In this document: positions 1 through 7,377 of the stretch, in pieces
Numbering within the stretch: the stretch's first letter is position 1
Layout: each line of letters starts with the position of its first letter
Assembly: GCA_036266835.1 (NCBI GenBank)
Contig: DATAXD010000036.1
Coordinates: 1 to 64,000 of the forward strand
DNA: 64,000 nt
DNA from: Galbitalea sp036266835
GTDB lineage: Bacteria; Actinomycetota; Actinomycetes; Actinomycetales; Microbacteriaceae
Direction of reading: 5' to 3'
The notes under the pieces: generated by a model
Seen by the model: the letters and a program-made list of their open reading frames with translations, nothing else
The model's database searches: none
What the model was told of the DNA's origin: nothing
Position numbers and translations under genes: made by a program

Positions 1-201
1 CTTGAGGTCGCCAACGTGCTGCGGGTGAGGCTCGGTGAATTCGCGTCGAAGGTACCGACCGCGGAGGCGCCAGGCGATGAGTTGGCTCCCCTGGTCATCC
101 ACAATGAAAGAGCGAAGCGCGAGCTCGGATTCACGCCCCGCCCGGCCGCCGACACGATCGTCGAAACCGCGCAGAGCCTCCGGGAACTCGGACTCGCCTG
201 A
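1..201 (+). CDS. NAD-dependent epimerase/dehydratase, C-terminal end (partial)
   Basis: Open from the left edge in frame 1 and stopping with TGA at 199-201, so only the last 66 residues are present. The tail has the form NERAKRELGFTPRP followed by a short helix. This is the usual C-terminus of extended short-chain dehydrogenases of the epimerase / dihydroflavonol-reductase group, where the last helix packs on the substrate domain. The Rossmann fold and catalytic YxxxK lie outside the window, so the substrate cannot be named. Confidence 0.7.
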   Translation, partial: LEVANVLRVRLGEFASKVPTAEAPGDELAPLVIHNERAKRELGFTPRPAADTIVETAQSLRELGLA

Positions 202-493
202 GCGCTCTCGCACCAACCGTGATGCTGAAGCCACCAATCGCAGCACTCACATGTGATGTCTCAGGACATCGGTAACGCTTCCCCGCGGTTTGCCCACAAC
301 TGCAGATTTCGGAACCGGTGGTTCACGAGCCGATGTAACGACGGACCAACTCAACCCGTGCGGCAGTCTCCTCACAAGGCGCGTGCGAGGCGGCTCCGCC
401 GACTCGCCGCCATACCACCGGTTCGCAGGCAGGACAGGGTTATGCACCAGTGTTCGCGGTGCATTGATGCCACCGCTGCTGGGCAGACACTTC
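202..493. other. Gene-free stretch with a possible orphan IS481-type end
   Basis: No convincing coding frame here. Positions 252-277 read TGTGATGTCTCAGGACATC followed by GGTAACG. The core GATGTC-TCAG-GACATC (255-270) is a perfect 6-4-6 palindrome. From memory this resembles the outer ends of IS481-family elements in Actinobacteria. I do not see a transposase or the partner end, so at most it is a solo remnant, possibly left by the loss of an element between the two neighbouring genes. Confidence 0.35.
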
Positions 494-1309
494 CTATGTG
501 GACTCGAAGAGACGGGCGGCCATCACTCGTCCGCTTGGTTCAGCGCCGGGGTTGAGGGCCCCGGGCCAGTCGGCCGTGAGCGCGTAAAGCGTTCCGTCTC
601 CGACAACGCACGAGAAGCTGCCGTCGTCGAACCGCACGGTGTCGAGTACCGCGCCTCCCTCGGCGACGAGGGTGCAGCACCGGTTCGGGACATCCGAGTA
701 CCAGATGCCGCCAGATCCGAGGCAGATTCCATCTGGGGCGCTGCCCTCGACGGCCGCCCATGTTCGCTGGTTCGTAAGTGCGCCAGCGGGCGAGATGTCA
801 AACGCGGTTAGTCGGCCGGCGTGGGATTCGGCGACGACGAGCGTGTGCCCGTCACGAGTGAGCACCATCCCGTTTGGGAAGTCGAGGTCCTGTGCAACAA
901 CCTCGGTCGTCCCATCCGCATCCAGTCGCAGGATGCTGCCCGCGACCTGTGGCGGTCCCGGGTAGGCGTAGCCGATCCCGTTCACCCAGGCCCGACCTGC
1001 AGTGTCCGTCACGATCTCATTCCATGGCGTTGCCGAGATCGCGCTGAGATCGAGATATGGGCCCAGGACGCCGTCTTCCCAAACCAGCAGTGAGCCCTCG
1101 GCGCCCGACACTACGAGCATCCGGCCGTCGGGCAGCCAGTCGAAGCTGACCGGGAACGAAGGCACCGACGTAACCATTCGCACATCGCCGCCCGGCTCGA
1201 GAACGTTGATAGTGAGCGCGGTCCAGTCCGCGAACCAAAGTCGTCCGTCGTGCCACCGCGCAGATTCGCCCATTCCGATGACGCCAACGACCGCGCGTGC
1301 GATAGTCAT
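494..1309 (-). CDS. SMP-30/gluconolactonase/LRE family protein
   Basis: A 271-residue six-bladed beta-propeller of the SMP-30 group, whose members open sugar lactones using a bound divalent metal. Usual metal-site positions are visible: Glu15 in GESARWH, Asn in PWNEIVTD (about residue 97), Asn in FPNGMVL (about 145) and Asp in APDGICL (about 193). Length matches the family (about 270-300). The ATG at 1309 has an excellent AGGAGGA ribosome site just upstream. No signal peptide, so cytosolic. It stands alone; the actual lactone is unknown. Confidence 0.85.
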   Translation of the reverse strand: MTIARAVVGVIGMGESARWHDGRLWFADWTALTINVLEPGGDVRMVTSVPSFPVSFDWLPDGRMLVVSGAEGSLLVWEDGVLGPYLDLSAISATPWNEIVTDTAGRAWVNGIGYAYPGPPQVAGSILRLDADGTTEVVAQDLDFPNGMVLTRDGHTLVVAESHAGRLTAFDISPAGALTNQRTWAAVEGSAPDGICLGSGGIWYSDVPNRCCTLVAEGGAVLDTVRFDDGSFSCVVGDGTLYALTADWPGALNPGAEPSGRVMAARLFEST

Positions 1310-1434
1310 CCATTCCTCCTATTCAGATCGTGTCGTTGAGATGACGATTAGGGGGGCTGCGGATCGACTCAATCTTCATATCATGTCTTGGGGCGTTTGC
1401 AGCTGACGGCGAGCTTTGGCGTCGACGCATATCG

Positions 1435-2124
1435 GGCCGGCGCGGTCTGATTTTCAACGAAGGCTACGCGGCAAGTTCACAAGATTCCTTGCATCGCCCC
1501 GACCTCACAACAGAGGCCATCCGGCTGATTCGGATGGTGACCGATCGGCTCCCAACCAACGCAGAGGCATCAGGCCTATTGGCCCTCATGCTTCGCACGG
1601 ACGCCCGTCGTGCAGCGCGCGTTGGAGCCGATGGACTGCCGACGCCGCTCGAGAAGCAGAACCGAAGTCTCTGGAACCGCCCCCAAATCGCAGAAGGCAT
1701 TGAGATTCCGACGCGTGCTCGGTACGGGACCGATCGGCCCCTACCAAATTCAAGCCGCCATTGCGGCTGTGCATGACGAAGCACCGCGCGCCCAGGACAC
1801 CGACTGGCCCCAAATCCTCGCACTCTATGAGGTTCTCGAGCAGGTGGCCCCCAGCCCAATAGTCACCCTCAACCGCGCCGTGGCGTTAGCTCAAGTACAC
1901 GGTCCCCGCCCCGGTCTCGCCGTCCTTGGACGATTGAAGAGAATGAACGCCTGGTAGACACTCACCGGCTCGATGCTGTCCGAGGCCACCTTTTGGAGCT
2001 TGCAGGAGAGATCGTCGGAGCCCGCGATGCGTACTCCCGTGCAGCGCAATTATCCGAAAACACGGCAGAGCAACGTTATCTCGCCTTTAGGGCAGCCGAA
2101 CTTCGACAGCGAACGACCTCGTAA
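1435..2124 (+). pseudogene. ECF42-like sigma factor with C-terminal TPR domain, decayed
   Basis: Fragments of an ECF sigma factor of the kind with a long C-terminal TPR-like domain (ECF42-like, DUF6596). Frame 1 from about 1447 reads LIFNEGYAASS, then LTTEAIRLIRMV and LLALMLRTDARRAARV. After a +1 shift near 1700, frame 2 continues GPYQIQAAIAAVHDEA, TDWPQILALYEVLEQ and TLNRAVALAQVHGP. After another shift near 1950, frame 1 resumes HRLDAVRGHLLELAGEIVGA to a TAA at 2122-2124. The N-terminal sigma2/sigma4 domains are missing. Two frameshifts plus the lost front make this clearly non-functional. Confidence 0.8.
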
Positions 2125-2167
2125 GCGCGGTACCCAATTTCACGAGATGCACATTCCAAGTGAGATG

Positions 2168-2764
2168 TCACACCCGAAGCGCGTTCGCTTCGCTCAGCCA
2201 GCGCTTGTATTGGTCCCACGGGTCCTCGACCCCGGCGGCGAGCACTTCAATGTGCGTGCCGAGTTCGTCGCTCTCGCGGAACCATTCGCTCCCAACGAAG
2301 CGTGTCGCCGCGAACTGCGCGTGTCGCCTCTGCTCCGTTGCGCGATCGCCGCGCTCGAAGGCGAGTAGTTCGTCGTAACGCAGCTGCGTGAGGCGCAGTC
2401 GCGGATTCGAGGATGTGCCGATCTTGATGCGGTCACGAAACCGCAGGTAGTACACGACGTCTACACGGGGTGGCACCACATCCGCGTCCACGACATCGCC
2501 GAGTCGCCACTCGCACGTCGCGCACAGCCAGCCCGAGGTGTATCGCACGCCGAGCCGTGAGCCACATGCTCGGCATGGCCACGGCATCACATCCGTGCTA
2601 CCGACGGCGCCGCACATATAGTCGTAGGCCATGAGCAGGTGATCTCGGCACAGGCCGAGACGGGCCAGGGGTTCTATGGGCTGGCCACAGCACGACACCC
2701 CGCTCTCCAAAGCTCCACAGGTTTGCGTTCTCGCCACGAGCACACCATACGAAGTGCCACCCAC
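2168..2764 (-). CDS. GIY-YIG-like (MUG113/T5orf172) protein with zinc ribbons
   Basis: About 198 residues. The N-terminal half has two CxxC pairs (C64/C67 and C81/C84), suggesting a zinc ribbon. The C-terminal half, VVYYLRFRDRIKIG ... RLRLTQL ... TEQRRHAQF ... SEWFRES, matches the MUG113/T5orf172 branch of GIY-YIG nucleases, with Tyr pair, Arg and a Glu (about residue 144). I prefer the GTG at 2764 because a GAGGAAGG site lies about 10 bases upstream; a GTG at 2776 would overlap that site. Divergent from the nuclease-like gene at 2826, with a 61-bp shared gap. Function is inferred from the fold only. Confidence 0.7.
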   Translation of the reverse strand: MGGTSYGVLVARTQTCGALESGVSCCGQPIEPLARLGLCRDHLLMAYDYMCGAVGSTDVMPWPCRACGSRLGVRYTSGWLCATCEWRLGDVVDADVVPPRVDVVYYLRFRDRIKIGTSSNPRLRLTQLRYDELLAFERGDRATEQRRHAQFAATRFVGSEWFRESDELGTHIEVLAAGVEDPWDQYKRWLSEANALRV

Positions 2765-2825
2765 ACTTCCACGCACCCTTCCTCGACGGTGGTCAGCCGT
2801 AGCGTCGAGCGCGGAGGCGAGTGTC

Positions 2826-3668
2826 GTGACGGAGCCGGTGGATGCCTGGTGGCAGCGTCGTCAGCGGTCGAAGGGTGTCGCCGTGCCATACGAGATCGGC
2901 ACTTACCGCGCCGATTGGCAACGGTACCCGGCGCTCATCCGCCAGTACCACCCCGATCTCAATTGCGGGATCACGCTCACGCAGATCCCGCCGGCAGCAG
3001 AGGTGTTTCTCAGCTGGCAGTGCGACTACGGCCACATTTTCGTCGCAACTCCCGGCGAGCAGCGCAACCGTCCCGGGCGCCGCAGGCGCCAGTCCGCGTG
3101 GTGTCCCGTGTGTGCGCAGCTGGCGAACCCGGCGCGCATCCGTCTGGAACCGAGAACCGACTATCCGCGGACGACCGGCAAACCGGCAAAGGCACCACGG
3201 CAGGCTCCCGTCGCTGCCGGTGTCGCGTTTGTGAGTGCGCAGGCGCCAAGGCCCTCGTCAGCGGCGGAAGGAGAGTTGCGGTACGCGATCGCTCGGCGAT
3301 GGGAGTTCGACCTCGAGTGCAACGCGATCGCCCTGTCCCGCCCATTCTTCGGATGGCTCGAGGCATGGCCGGATGTTGTCATCCCCGAACTGAGGGTCGC
3401 CATCGAGTACGACACAATCGGTCGACACGGACTAGAGCATGTTGGGCTCCGCGAGGCGAGCGATAGACGGAAGGATCGCGCGATCCGGGCCGTGGGCTGG
3501 GAGGTCATCCGCGTCCGCTGTGGCCACCTGCAGCCTCTCGGCCCCTTCGATTTCGTTGCGGGCAGCGTTTCGCGGCGCCTACTACTGCGACTGGATGAGC
3601 GGCTGGGGGAGGTGTGCGGCGAGCTCCTGGTTGCTGCCTACCGAAGGGGAACTGGAGGTTACGCCTAG
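2826..3668 (+). CDS. Zinc-ribbon plus Vsr/DUF559-like endonuclease-fold protein
   Basis: About 280 residues. Residues 1-60 (YRADWQRYPALIRQYHPDLN) resemble the repeated zinc-ribbon module seen in actinobacterial proteins fused to small nucleases. Cys66/His70 and Cys93/Cys96 (AWCPVCA) would bind zinc. Residues 180-232 read WPDVVIPELRVAIEYD ... RRKDRAIRAVGWEVIRVR, the PD-(D/E)xK pattern of Vsr/DUF559 nucleases, with Asp183 and Glu194 as metal ligands; the usual following Lys/Asp position is Asp196. GTG at 2826 is chosen for GGAGG eight bases upstream. Possible DNA repair or defence nuclease; no experimental relative is known to me. Confidence 0.7.
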   Translation: MTEPVDAWWQRRQRSKGVAVPYEIGTYRADWQRYPALIRQYHPDLNCGITLTQIPPAAEVFLSWQCDYGHIFVATPGEQRNRPGRRRRQSAWCPVCAQLANPARIRLEPRTDYPRTTGKPAKAPRQAPVAAGVAFVSAQAPRPSSAAEGELRYAIARRWEFDLECNAIALSRPFFGWLEAWPDVVIPELRVAIEYDTIGRHGLEHVGLREASDRRKDRAIRAVGWEVIRVRCGHLQPLGPFDFVAGSVSRRLLLRLDERLGEVCGELLVAAYRRGTGGYA

Positions 3669-3721
3669 TCGACTACAGCTGAGTCTTCCCGGTCACCCGC
3701 GAGACACTCGATCCTCGTCAG

Positions 3722-4147
3722 TCACCCTTCGAGCGCGCCGACGCACGCAGCGAGTCCGCGAGCCAGTGCGGCACTCTCATTCCCCGACAAGCCCTCGAGC
3801 ATCCGGTGCTCGACGCCGTCTACGAGCTTCTCGGCAGCCTCAAGGGCATCGGCGCCAGCATCCGTCAGCAACGCGGGAAGTGCACGTCCGCTCTCGGCGC
3901 GGGAAGGACGTGCCACCAAGTCGCGATCGATCAGTTGTTGGAGCATCGCGTTCATCGATTGGCGCGTAACAAACGTGGCTCGGGCGAGCGCCGCAGCTGA
4001 GATCCCTGGCTCGCGGCGAAGGTGATGCAAACACGAGTATTGCGACACTGTGAGCTGAAGTGGTCTGAGTGCTTCTTCCATCCGGAAGTGGAGAAGCGAT
4101 TGCGCCTGCTTCAGCATGTACCCGACCTGCGGAGGCGTATTGACCAT
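3722..4147 (-). CDS. MarR-family transcriptional regulator
   Basis: A 141-residue winged-helix repressor. The DNA-binding part reads LTVSQYSCLHHLRREPG, ISAAALARATFVTRQSMNAMLQQLIDRDLV, followed by the wing around RAESGRALPALLT. The start ATG at 4147 is preferred over upstream in-frame codons because these would run through the palindromic operator and the neighbour's promoter. It faces the VOC gene at 4206 across 58 bp, the classic arrangement for a regulator controlling itself and a detoxification or sensing protein. The ligand is unknown. Confidence 0.85.
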   Translation of the reverse strand: MVNTPPQVGYMLKQAQSLLHFRMEEALRPLQLTVSQYSCLHHLRREPGISAAALARATFVTRQSMNAMLQQLIDRDLVARPSRAESGRALPALLTDAGADALEAAEKLVDGVEHRMLEGLSGNESAALARGLAACVGALEG

Positions 4148-4163
4148 GTCAGTATCCTGACAT
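4146..4163. promoter_or_regulatory. Probable MarR operator
   Basis: ATGTCAG-TATC-CTGACAT is a perfect inverted repeat with 7-base arms. It starts on the ATG of the marR-like gene and lies between the two divergent starts. A second, looser pair (TGACAT at 4168-4173 and CTGACATA at 4183-4190) follows. Size and place fit a MarR dimer site giving autorepression plus control of the VOC gene; this is inference. Confidence 0.55.
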
Positions 4164-4205
4164 AGTGTGACATGTAAGGAAACTGACATATAGAGGAGAT
4201 TCACC

Positions 4206-4577
4206 ATGGCCGTCACCGGTCCAGACTTCATCGCCCTGCAAGTGCGCGACCTCGAGAAAGCGGCAGCGTTCTACGAGGAGGTAGTTGGGCTCAGACGTGC
4301 CCCGTTCTCGCCGCCGCACGCGGTCGTCTTCGACACCCAGCCGACTTTCGCCGTTCGTGATCCTGCGCCGGGCGTCGAGCTCGACTCCGGACCAGCGGGG
4401 CTCGGCGTCGCGCTCTGGCTGCACGATCCCGAAGCGGCGGCACTTCATGCGACGGTCGCCGCTGCTGGCGCCGTGGTAGTTCAGGAGCCATTCGAGGGAC
4501 CGTTCGGAACGACGTTCGTTTTCCAGGACCTCGACGGGTACCTGGTCACCGTCCACGATCGAGCCACTCGCGGCTAA
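4206..4577 (+). CDS. VOC-family protein (glyoxalase/bleomycin-resistance fold)
   Basis: A 123-residue single VOC unit: FIALQVRDLEKAAAFYEEVVGL at the start (beta-alpha-beta with the DxxxAxxFY motif) and GPFGTTFVFQDLDGYLVTVHD at the end, the usual metal-site strand region. Such proteins form dimers and act as dioxygenases, lyases or drug-sequestering proteins. Ribosome site GGAG sits eight bases before the ATG. Divergent from the MarR gene and probably repressed by it. Substrate unknown. Confidence 0.8.
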   Translation: MAVTGPDFIALQVRDLEKAAAFYEEVVGLRRAPFSPPHAVVFDTQPTFAVRDPAPGVELDSGPAGLGVALWLHDPEAAALHATVAAAGAVVVQEPFEGPFGTTFVFQDLDGYLVTVHDRATRG

Positions 4578-4620
4578 CAGCGCGTCGGCCCGGTTCGCTC
4601 ACCGATGCCGCGACATGCCC

Positions 4621-4633
4621 TTCAACGTTGTAA
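4621..4633. promoter_or_regulatory. LacI-type operator before the regulator gene
   Basis: TTCAACGTTGTAA, with the 8-base palindrome CAACGTTG at 4623-4630, lies 49 bp before the regulator's GTG. The same core recurs twice before the ABC importer (5769-5793), which supports autoregulation by the LacI-family protein at 4682. Confidence 0.6.
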
Positions 4634-4681
4634 TGTTCGATATCTGGCCATGTTGCGACCAGCGGTTGGAAGGAGCATTCG

Positions 4682-5701
4682 GTGGCGGTCACGATGCACG
4701 ATGTCGCCAACCTCGCCGGTGTATCCATCAAGACGGTGTCCAACGTCATCAACAACTACCAGTATCTAAAGCCCGAGACGAAGCAGCGGGTGCAGGATGC
4801 GATCGACAGTCTTGGGTATCGGCCAAACCTGTCCGCTCGGGGCCTCCGATCGGGTCGCACAGGAGTCATCAGCCTGATAATTCCCGACCTGCGCAACGCC
4901 TATTTTGCTGAGCTCGCTGACGAGGTCATGCGCGCCGCGGATGCCAATGGGCTGTCCGTAATCATCGAGCAGTCGAATGGTGACCGCGAGCGGGAGCTGG
5001 GGTTACTCACCGGTCCGCGCGCCAGCATGGTCGACGGAATTCTGTACAGCGTTCTCGGACTCGAAGAGGATGACGCATACTTGCTCGACAAGATCGAGAC
5101 CCCGATGGTGCTGCTCGGCGAGCGCATCTTCCACGGTCCAACCGACCACGTCACCATGCGCAACTCGGAGTCCACAAAGGCGGCAACTAACTACCTGCTC
5201 TCGATCGGCAGGAAGCGCGTCGTTGCATTCGGTGCGCACCGCGGCGAGGTCATCGGATCGGCCGGACTGCGCCTGGAGGGGTATCGAGCAGCACTGGCCG
5301 AGGCCGGGATCGACTACGACGAGTCGCTCATCAGCGAGGTCGGTGGGTGGTACCGGTTCGAGGGCGCCGAGGCCATGCAAAAGCTCCTGGCATCCGGTGT
5401 CGAATTCGACGGAGTGGTTGCATTCAGTGACGTCATTGCGCTCGGTGCGATGCGCGTGATGCAGGAGGCCGGCATCCGGATCCCCGAGGATGTTGCGGTC
5501 ATCGGTTTCGATGACATCGACGAGACCCGATATACGCTGCCCACCCTCTCAACCATCGACCCGGGCCGCGCGGAGATCGCCAGAATGGCGGTCAGCTACC
5601 TTCAGGATCGGATCGCGCCGGGCGGCCGAAGCATCCCGCCGCGCGAACATTTTGCCGATTTTCGGATCGTCGAACGCGAGTCGACGGCAGCATCCGCCTG
5701 A
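4682..5701 (+). CDS. LacI-family transcriptional regulator of the arabinan locus
   Basis: A 339-residue LacI/GalR repressor. The N-terminal HTH reads MHDVANLAGVSIKTVSNVINN with the hinge helix at YRPNLSARGLRSGRTG, followed by a periplasmic-binding-protein-like sugar domain ending in VAVIGFDDIDETRYTLPTLSTIDPG. GTG at 4682 has AAGGAG six bases upstream. It sits directly before the arabino-oligosaccharide importer and hydrolases, and CAACGTTG palindromes lie before itself and before the importer. Likely released by arabinose or arabino-oligosaccharides; that ligand is inferred from the enzymes downstream. Confidence 0.9.
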   Translation: MAVTMHDVANLAGVSIKTVSNVINNYQYLKPETKQRVQDAIDSLGYRPNLSARGLRSGRTGVISLIIPDLRNAYFAELADEVMRAADANGLSVIIEQSNGDRERELGLLTGPRASMVDGILYSVLGLEEDDAYLLDKIETPMVLLGERIFHGPTDHVTMRNSESTKAATNYLLSIGRKRVVAFGAHRGEVIGSAGLRLEGYRAALAEAGIDYDESLISEVGGWYRFEGAEAMQKLLASGVEFDGVVAFSDVIALGAMRVMQEAGIRIPEDVAVIGFDDIDETRYTLPTLSTIDPGRAEIARMAVSYLQDRIAPGGRSIPPREHFADFRIVERESTAASA

Positions 5702-5734
5702 CATCTCACGCGGGTATCGATTTTCGCGACGCGC

Positions 5735-5763
5735 TTGACAGGACGTACGCGGCTCTGCATGAT
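5735..5763 (+). promoter_or_regulatory. Sigma-70-type promoter of the sugar importer operon
   Basis: TTGACA at 5735-5740 and CATGAT at 5758-5763 are separated by 17 bp, the ideal spacing. Transcription would begin near 5770, inside the first LacI-type operator, which explains how repression works. The leader before the solute-binding-protein start is about 150 nt. Confidence 0.65.
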
Positions 5764-5768
5764 GTTCC

Positions 5769-5793
5769 TACAACGTTTACCTACAACGTTGTA
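5769..5793. promoter_or_regulatory. Tandem LacI-type operators before the sugar importer
   Basis: TACAACGTTTAC (5769-5780, imperfect) and TACAACGTTGTA (5782-5793, perfect 12-base palindrome) lie side by side, 13 bp centre to centre, just downstream of the -10 box. The CpG-centred palindrome is typical of LacI/GalR sites. It matches the site before the regulator gene at 4621. Confidence 0.7.
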
Positions 5794-5918
5794 CAAATGA
5801 GAATCCCCCAGCTCGACTGCGACGCGGATGCACGTCTCCACGTTCGTCGCCCACCTGCGCTGCGGGTTCTTCGCACCACTCTTTGACAATGAAGTCCACC
5901 CCAATGAAGGGAAACACA

Positions 5919-7286
5919 GTGAAGAAGAAAGCACTGGCCGCGGCGATCTCCGCAGTCGCATTGGCCGGCCTGCTGGCCGCATGCACTACCGGAGGGGGAC
6001 CATCAAAGGCGTCCACCGGCACAAGCCCCAAGCTCACGAACTGCAGCAACAAGATCGTCCACAAGAGCGCACCGGAGGTTTCGGTTTGGGCCTGGTACCC
6101 GAACATCAAGACCGTCGTCGACAACTTCAACAATCTCCACAAGGACGTACAGATCTGCTGGACCAACGCGGGCCAGGGCGCTCCGGAGTACACGAAGTTC
6201 CAGACCGCGATCGCCTCGGGTAAGGGTGCCCCTGATGTCATCATGCTTGAGGACGAGCAGCTGACCGGATTCGAGCTGCAGAAGGGACTCGTCAACCTTG
6301 TGCCTTACGGCGCGAACAAGGTCAAGGGCAACTTCAGCGTTGGCGCCTGGAAGGACGTCTCCCAGGGGAGCGCCGTCTATGCAATCCCGGTCGACGGTGG
6401 CCCGATGGGCATGATCTACCGGAAGGACATCTTCGCGAAGTACGGCATCACCACTCCTCCGACCACCTGGACCGAGTACGAAGCCGACGCCGTCAAGGTC
6501 AAGGCAGCCGGTGGCCCGCTGTTTGGCGACCACGCGAGCAATACGCCGCAGGTGGACACCGCGCTGATCGCCCAAGACGGCGGTACGCCGTTCACCTACG
6601 ACCTGGCCAAGCCCAAGGACATCAAGATCCAGCTCGACTCGCAGGCAGTTCAGGATGTGCTCAACTACGAAGCCGGCCTCGTGAAGCAGAAGCTGGTTGG
6701 CACGCAGGACCAGTTCACGACCGACTACGTCTCCGGCCTGATCGCGGGTAAGTACGCGACCTACATCGGAGCTGCGTGGGGTCCCGGCTACCTCACCGGC
6801 GCTGGTGTCGGCAAGGGCTCGGATAGCGGCCAGTTCGCTGCTGCCCCGCTACCGTCATTCGACCCGAGTGACCCATCGGTCAACTGGGGCGGATCGACCT
6901 TCGCGGTGACGACTCAGGCCACTGACAAGACGCTCGCCGCCGAGGTCGCCGAGGGCATCTACGCGGACAAGGCGTCGCTGACCAACGGATGGACGACACA
7001 GACGATCTTCCCGCTCAACCAGAGCGTGCTGAAGTCATCCGCATTCGTCAACAACAAGTCGGCCTTCTTTGGCGGCCAGCAGGCCAACAAGGCGGTCTAC
7101 ATCCCGGCCGAGGACAACTACAAGGGATTCGACTACAGCCCGTTCACGAACTACTACTACGCGCAGTTCACGACCCTGCTCACCAAGATCAACGCGGGAA
7201 CGCTGAGCGGCACTGATGCCGCCAGCCAGCTGCAGTCCATCATGGTGAAGTACGCACAGGGCCAGGGCTTCACGGTAACGCAGTAG
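5919..7286 (+). CDS. Sugar ABC transporter substrate-binding lipoprotein
   Basis: A 455-residue family-1 extracellular solute-binding protein. The N-terminus has KKK, a hydrophobic core and the lipobox LAAC at residues 17-20, so it is lipid-anchored outside the membrane. The following fold is typical of sugar-binding proteins (VSVWAWYP..., GKGAPDVIMLEDEQL..., YAIPVDGGPMGMIYRKDIF). I prefer GTG at 5919, which places KKKALAAA at the front and has AAGGGA six bases upstream; ATGs at 5889 and 5904 are alternatives. First gene of the importer operon; no ATPase gene is here, so a shared MsiK/UgpC-like ATPase elsewhere is expected. Confidence 0.9.
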   Translation: MKKKALAAAISAVALAGLLAACTTGGGPSKASTGTSPKLTNCSNKIVHKSAPEVSVWAWYPNIKTVVDNFNNLHKDVQICWTNAGQGAPEYTKFQTAIASGKGAPDVIMLEDEQLTGFELQKGLVNLVPYGANKVKGNFSVGAWKDVSQGSAVYAIPVDGGPMGMIYRKDIFAKYGITTPPTTWTEYEADAVKVKAAGGPLFGDHASNTPQVDTALIAQDGGTPFTYDLAKPKDIKIQLDSQAVQDVLNYEAGLVKQKLVGTQDQFTTDYVSGLIAGKYATYIGAAWGPGYLTGAGVGKGSDSGQFAAAPLPSFDPSDPSVNWGGSTFAVTTQATDKTLAAEVAEGIYADKASLTNGWTTQTIFPLNQSVLKSSAFVNNKSAFFGGQQANKAVYIPAEDNYKGFDYSPFTNYYYAQFTTLLTKINAGTLSGTDAASQLQSIMVKYAQGQGFTVTQ

Positions 7287-7323
7287 TCCGACCGCACCAC
7301 AACCGCTGAGCCTGAATCAGCGT

Positions 7324-7355
7324 GGGCCGACCCGAAACGTCATTCGGGTCGGCCC
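7324..7355 (+). terminator. Strong stem-loop between binding protein and permease genes
   Basis: A perfect 13-bp stem (GGGCCGACCCGAA pairing with TTCGGGTCGGCCC) with a 6-base loop lies between the solute-binding gene and the first permease. There is no T-run. Similar hairpins in sugar-importer operons partly terminate transcription or protect the upstream mRNA so that far more binding protein than permease is made; that role is inferred here. Confidence 0.65.
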
Positions 7356-7377
7356 CTCGAATCCTCAAGGAGCTTCC

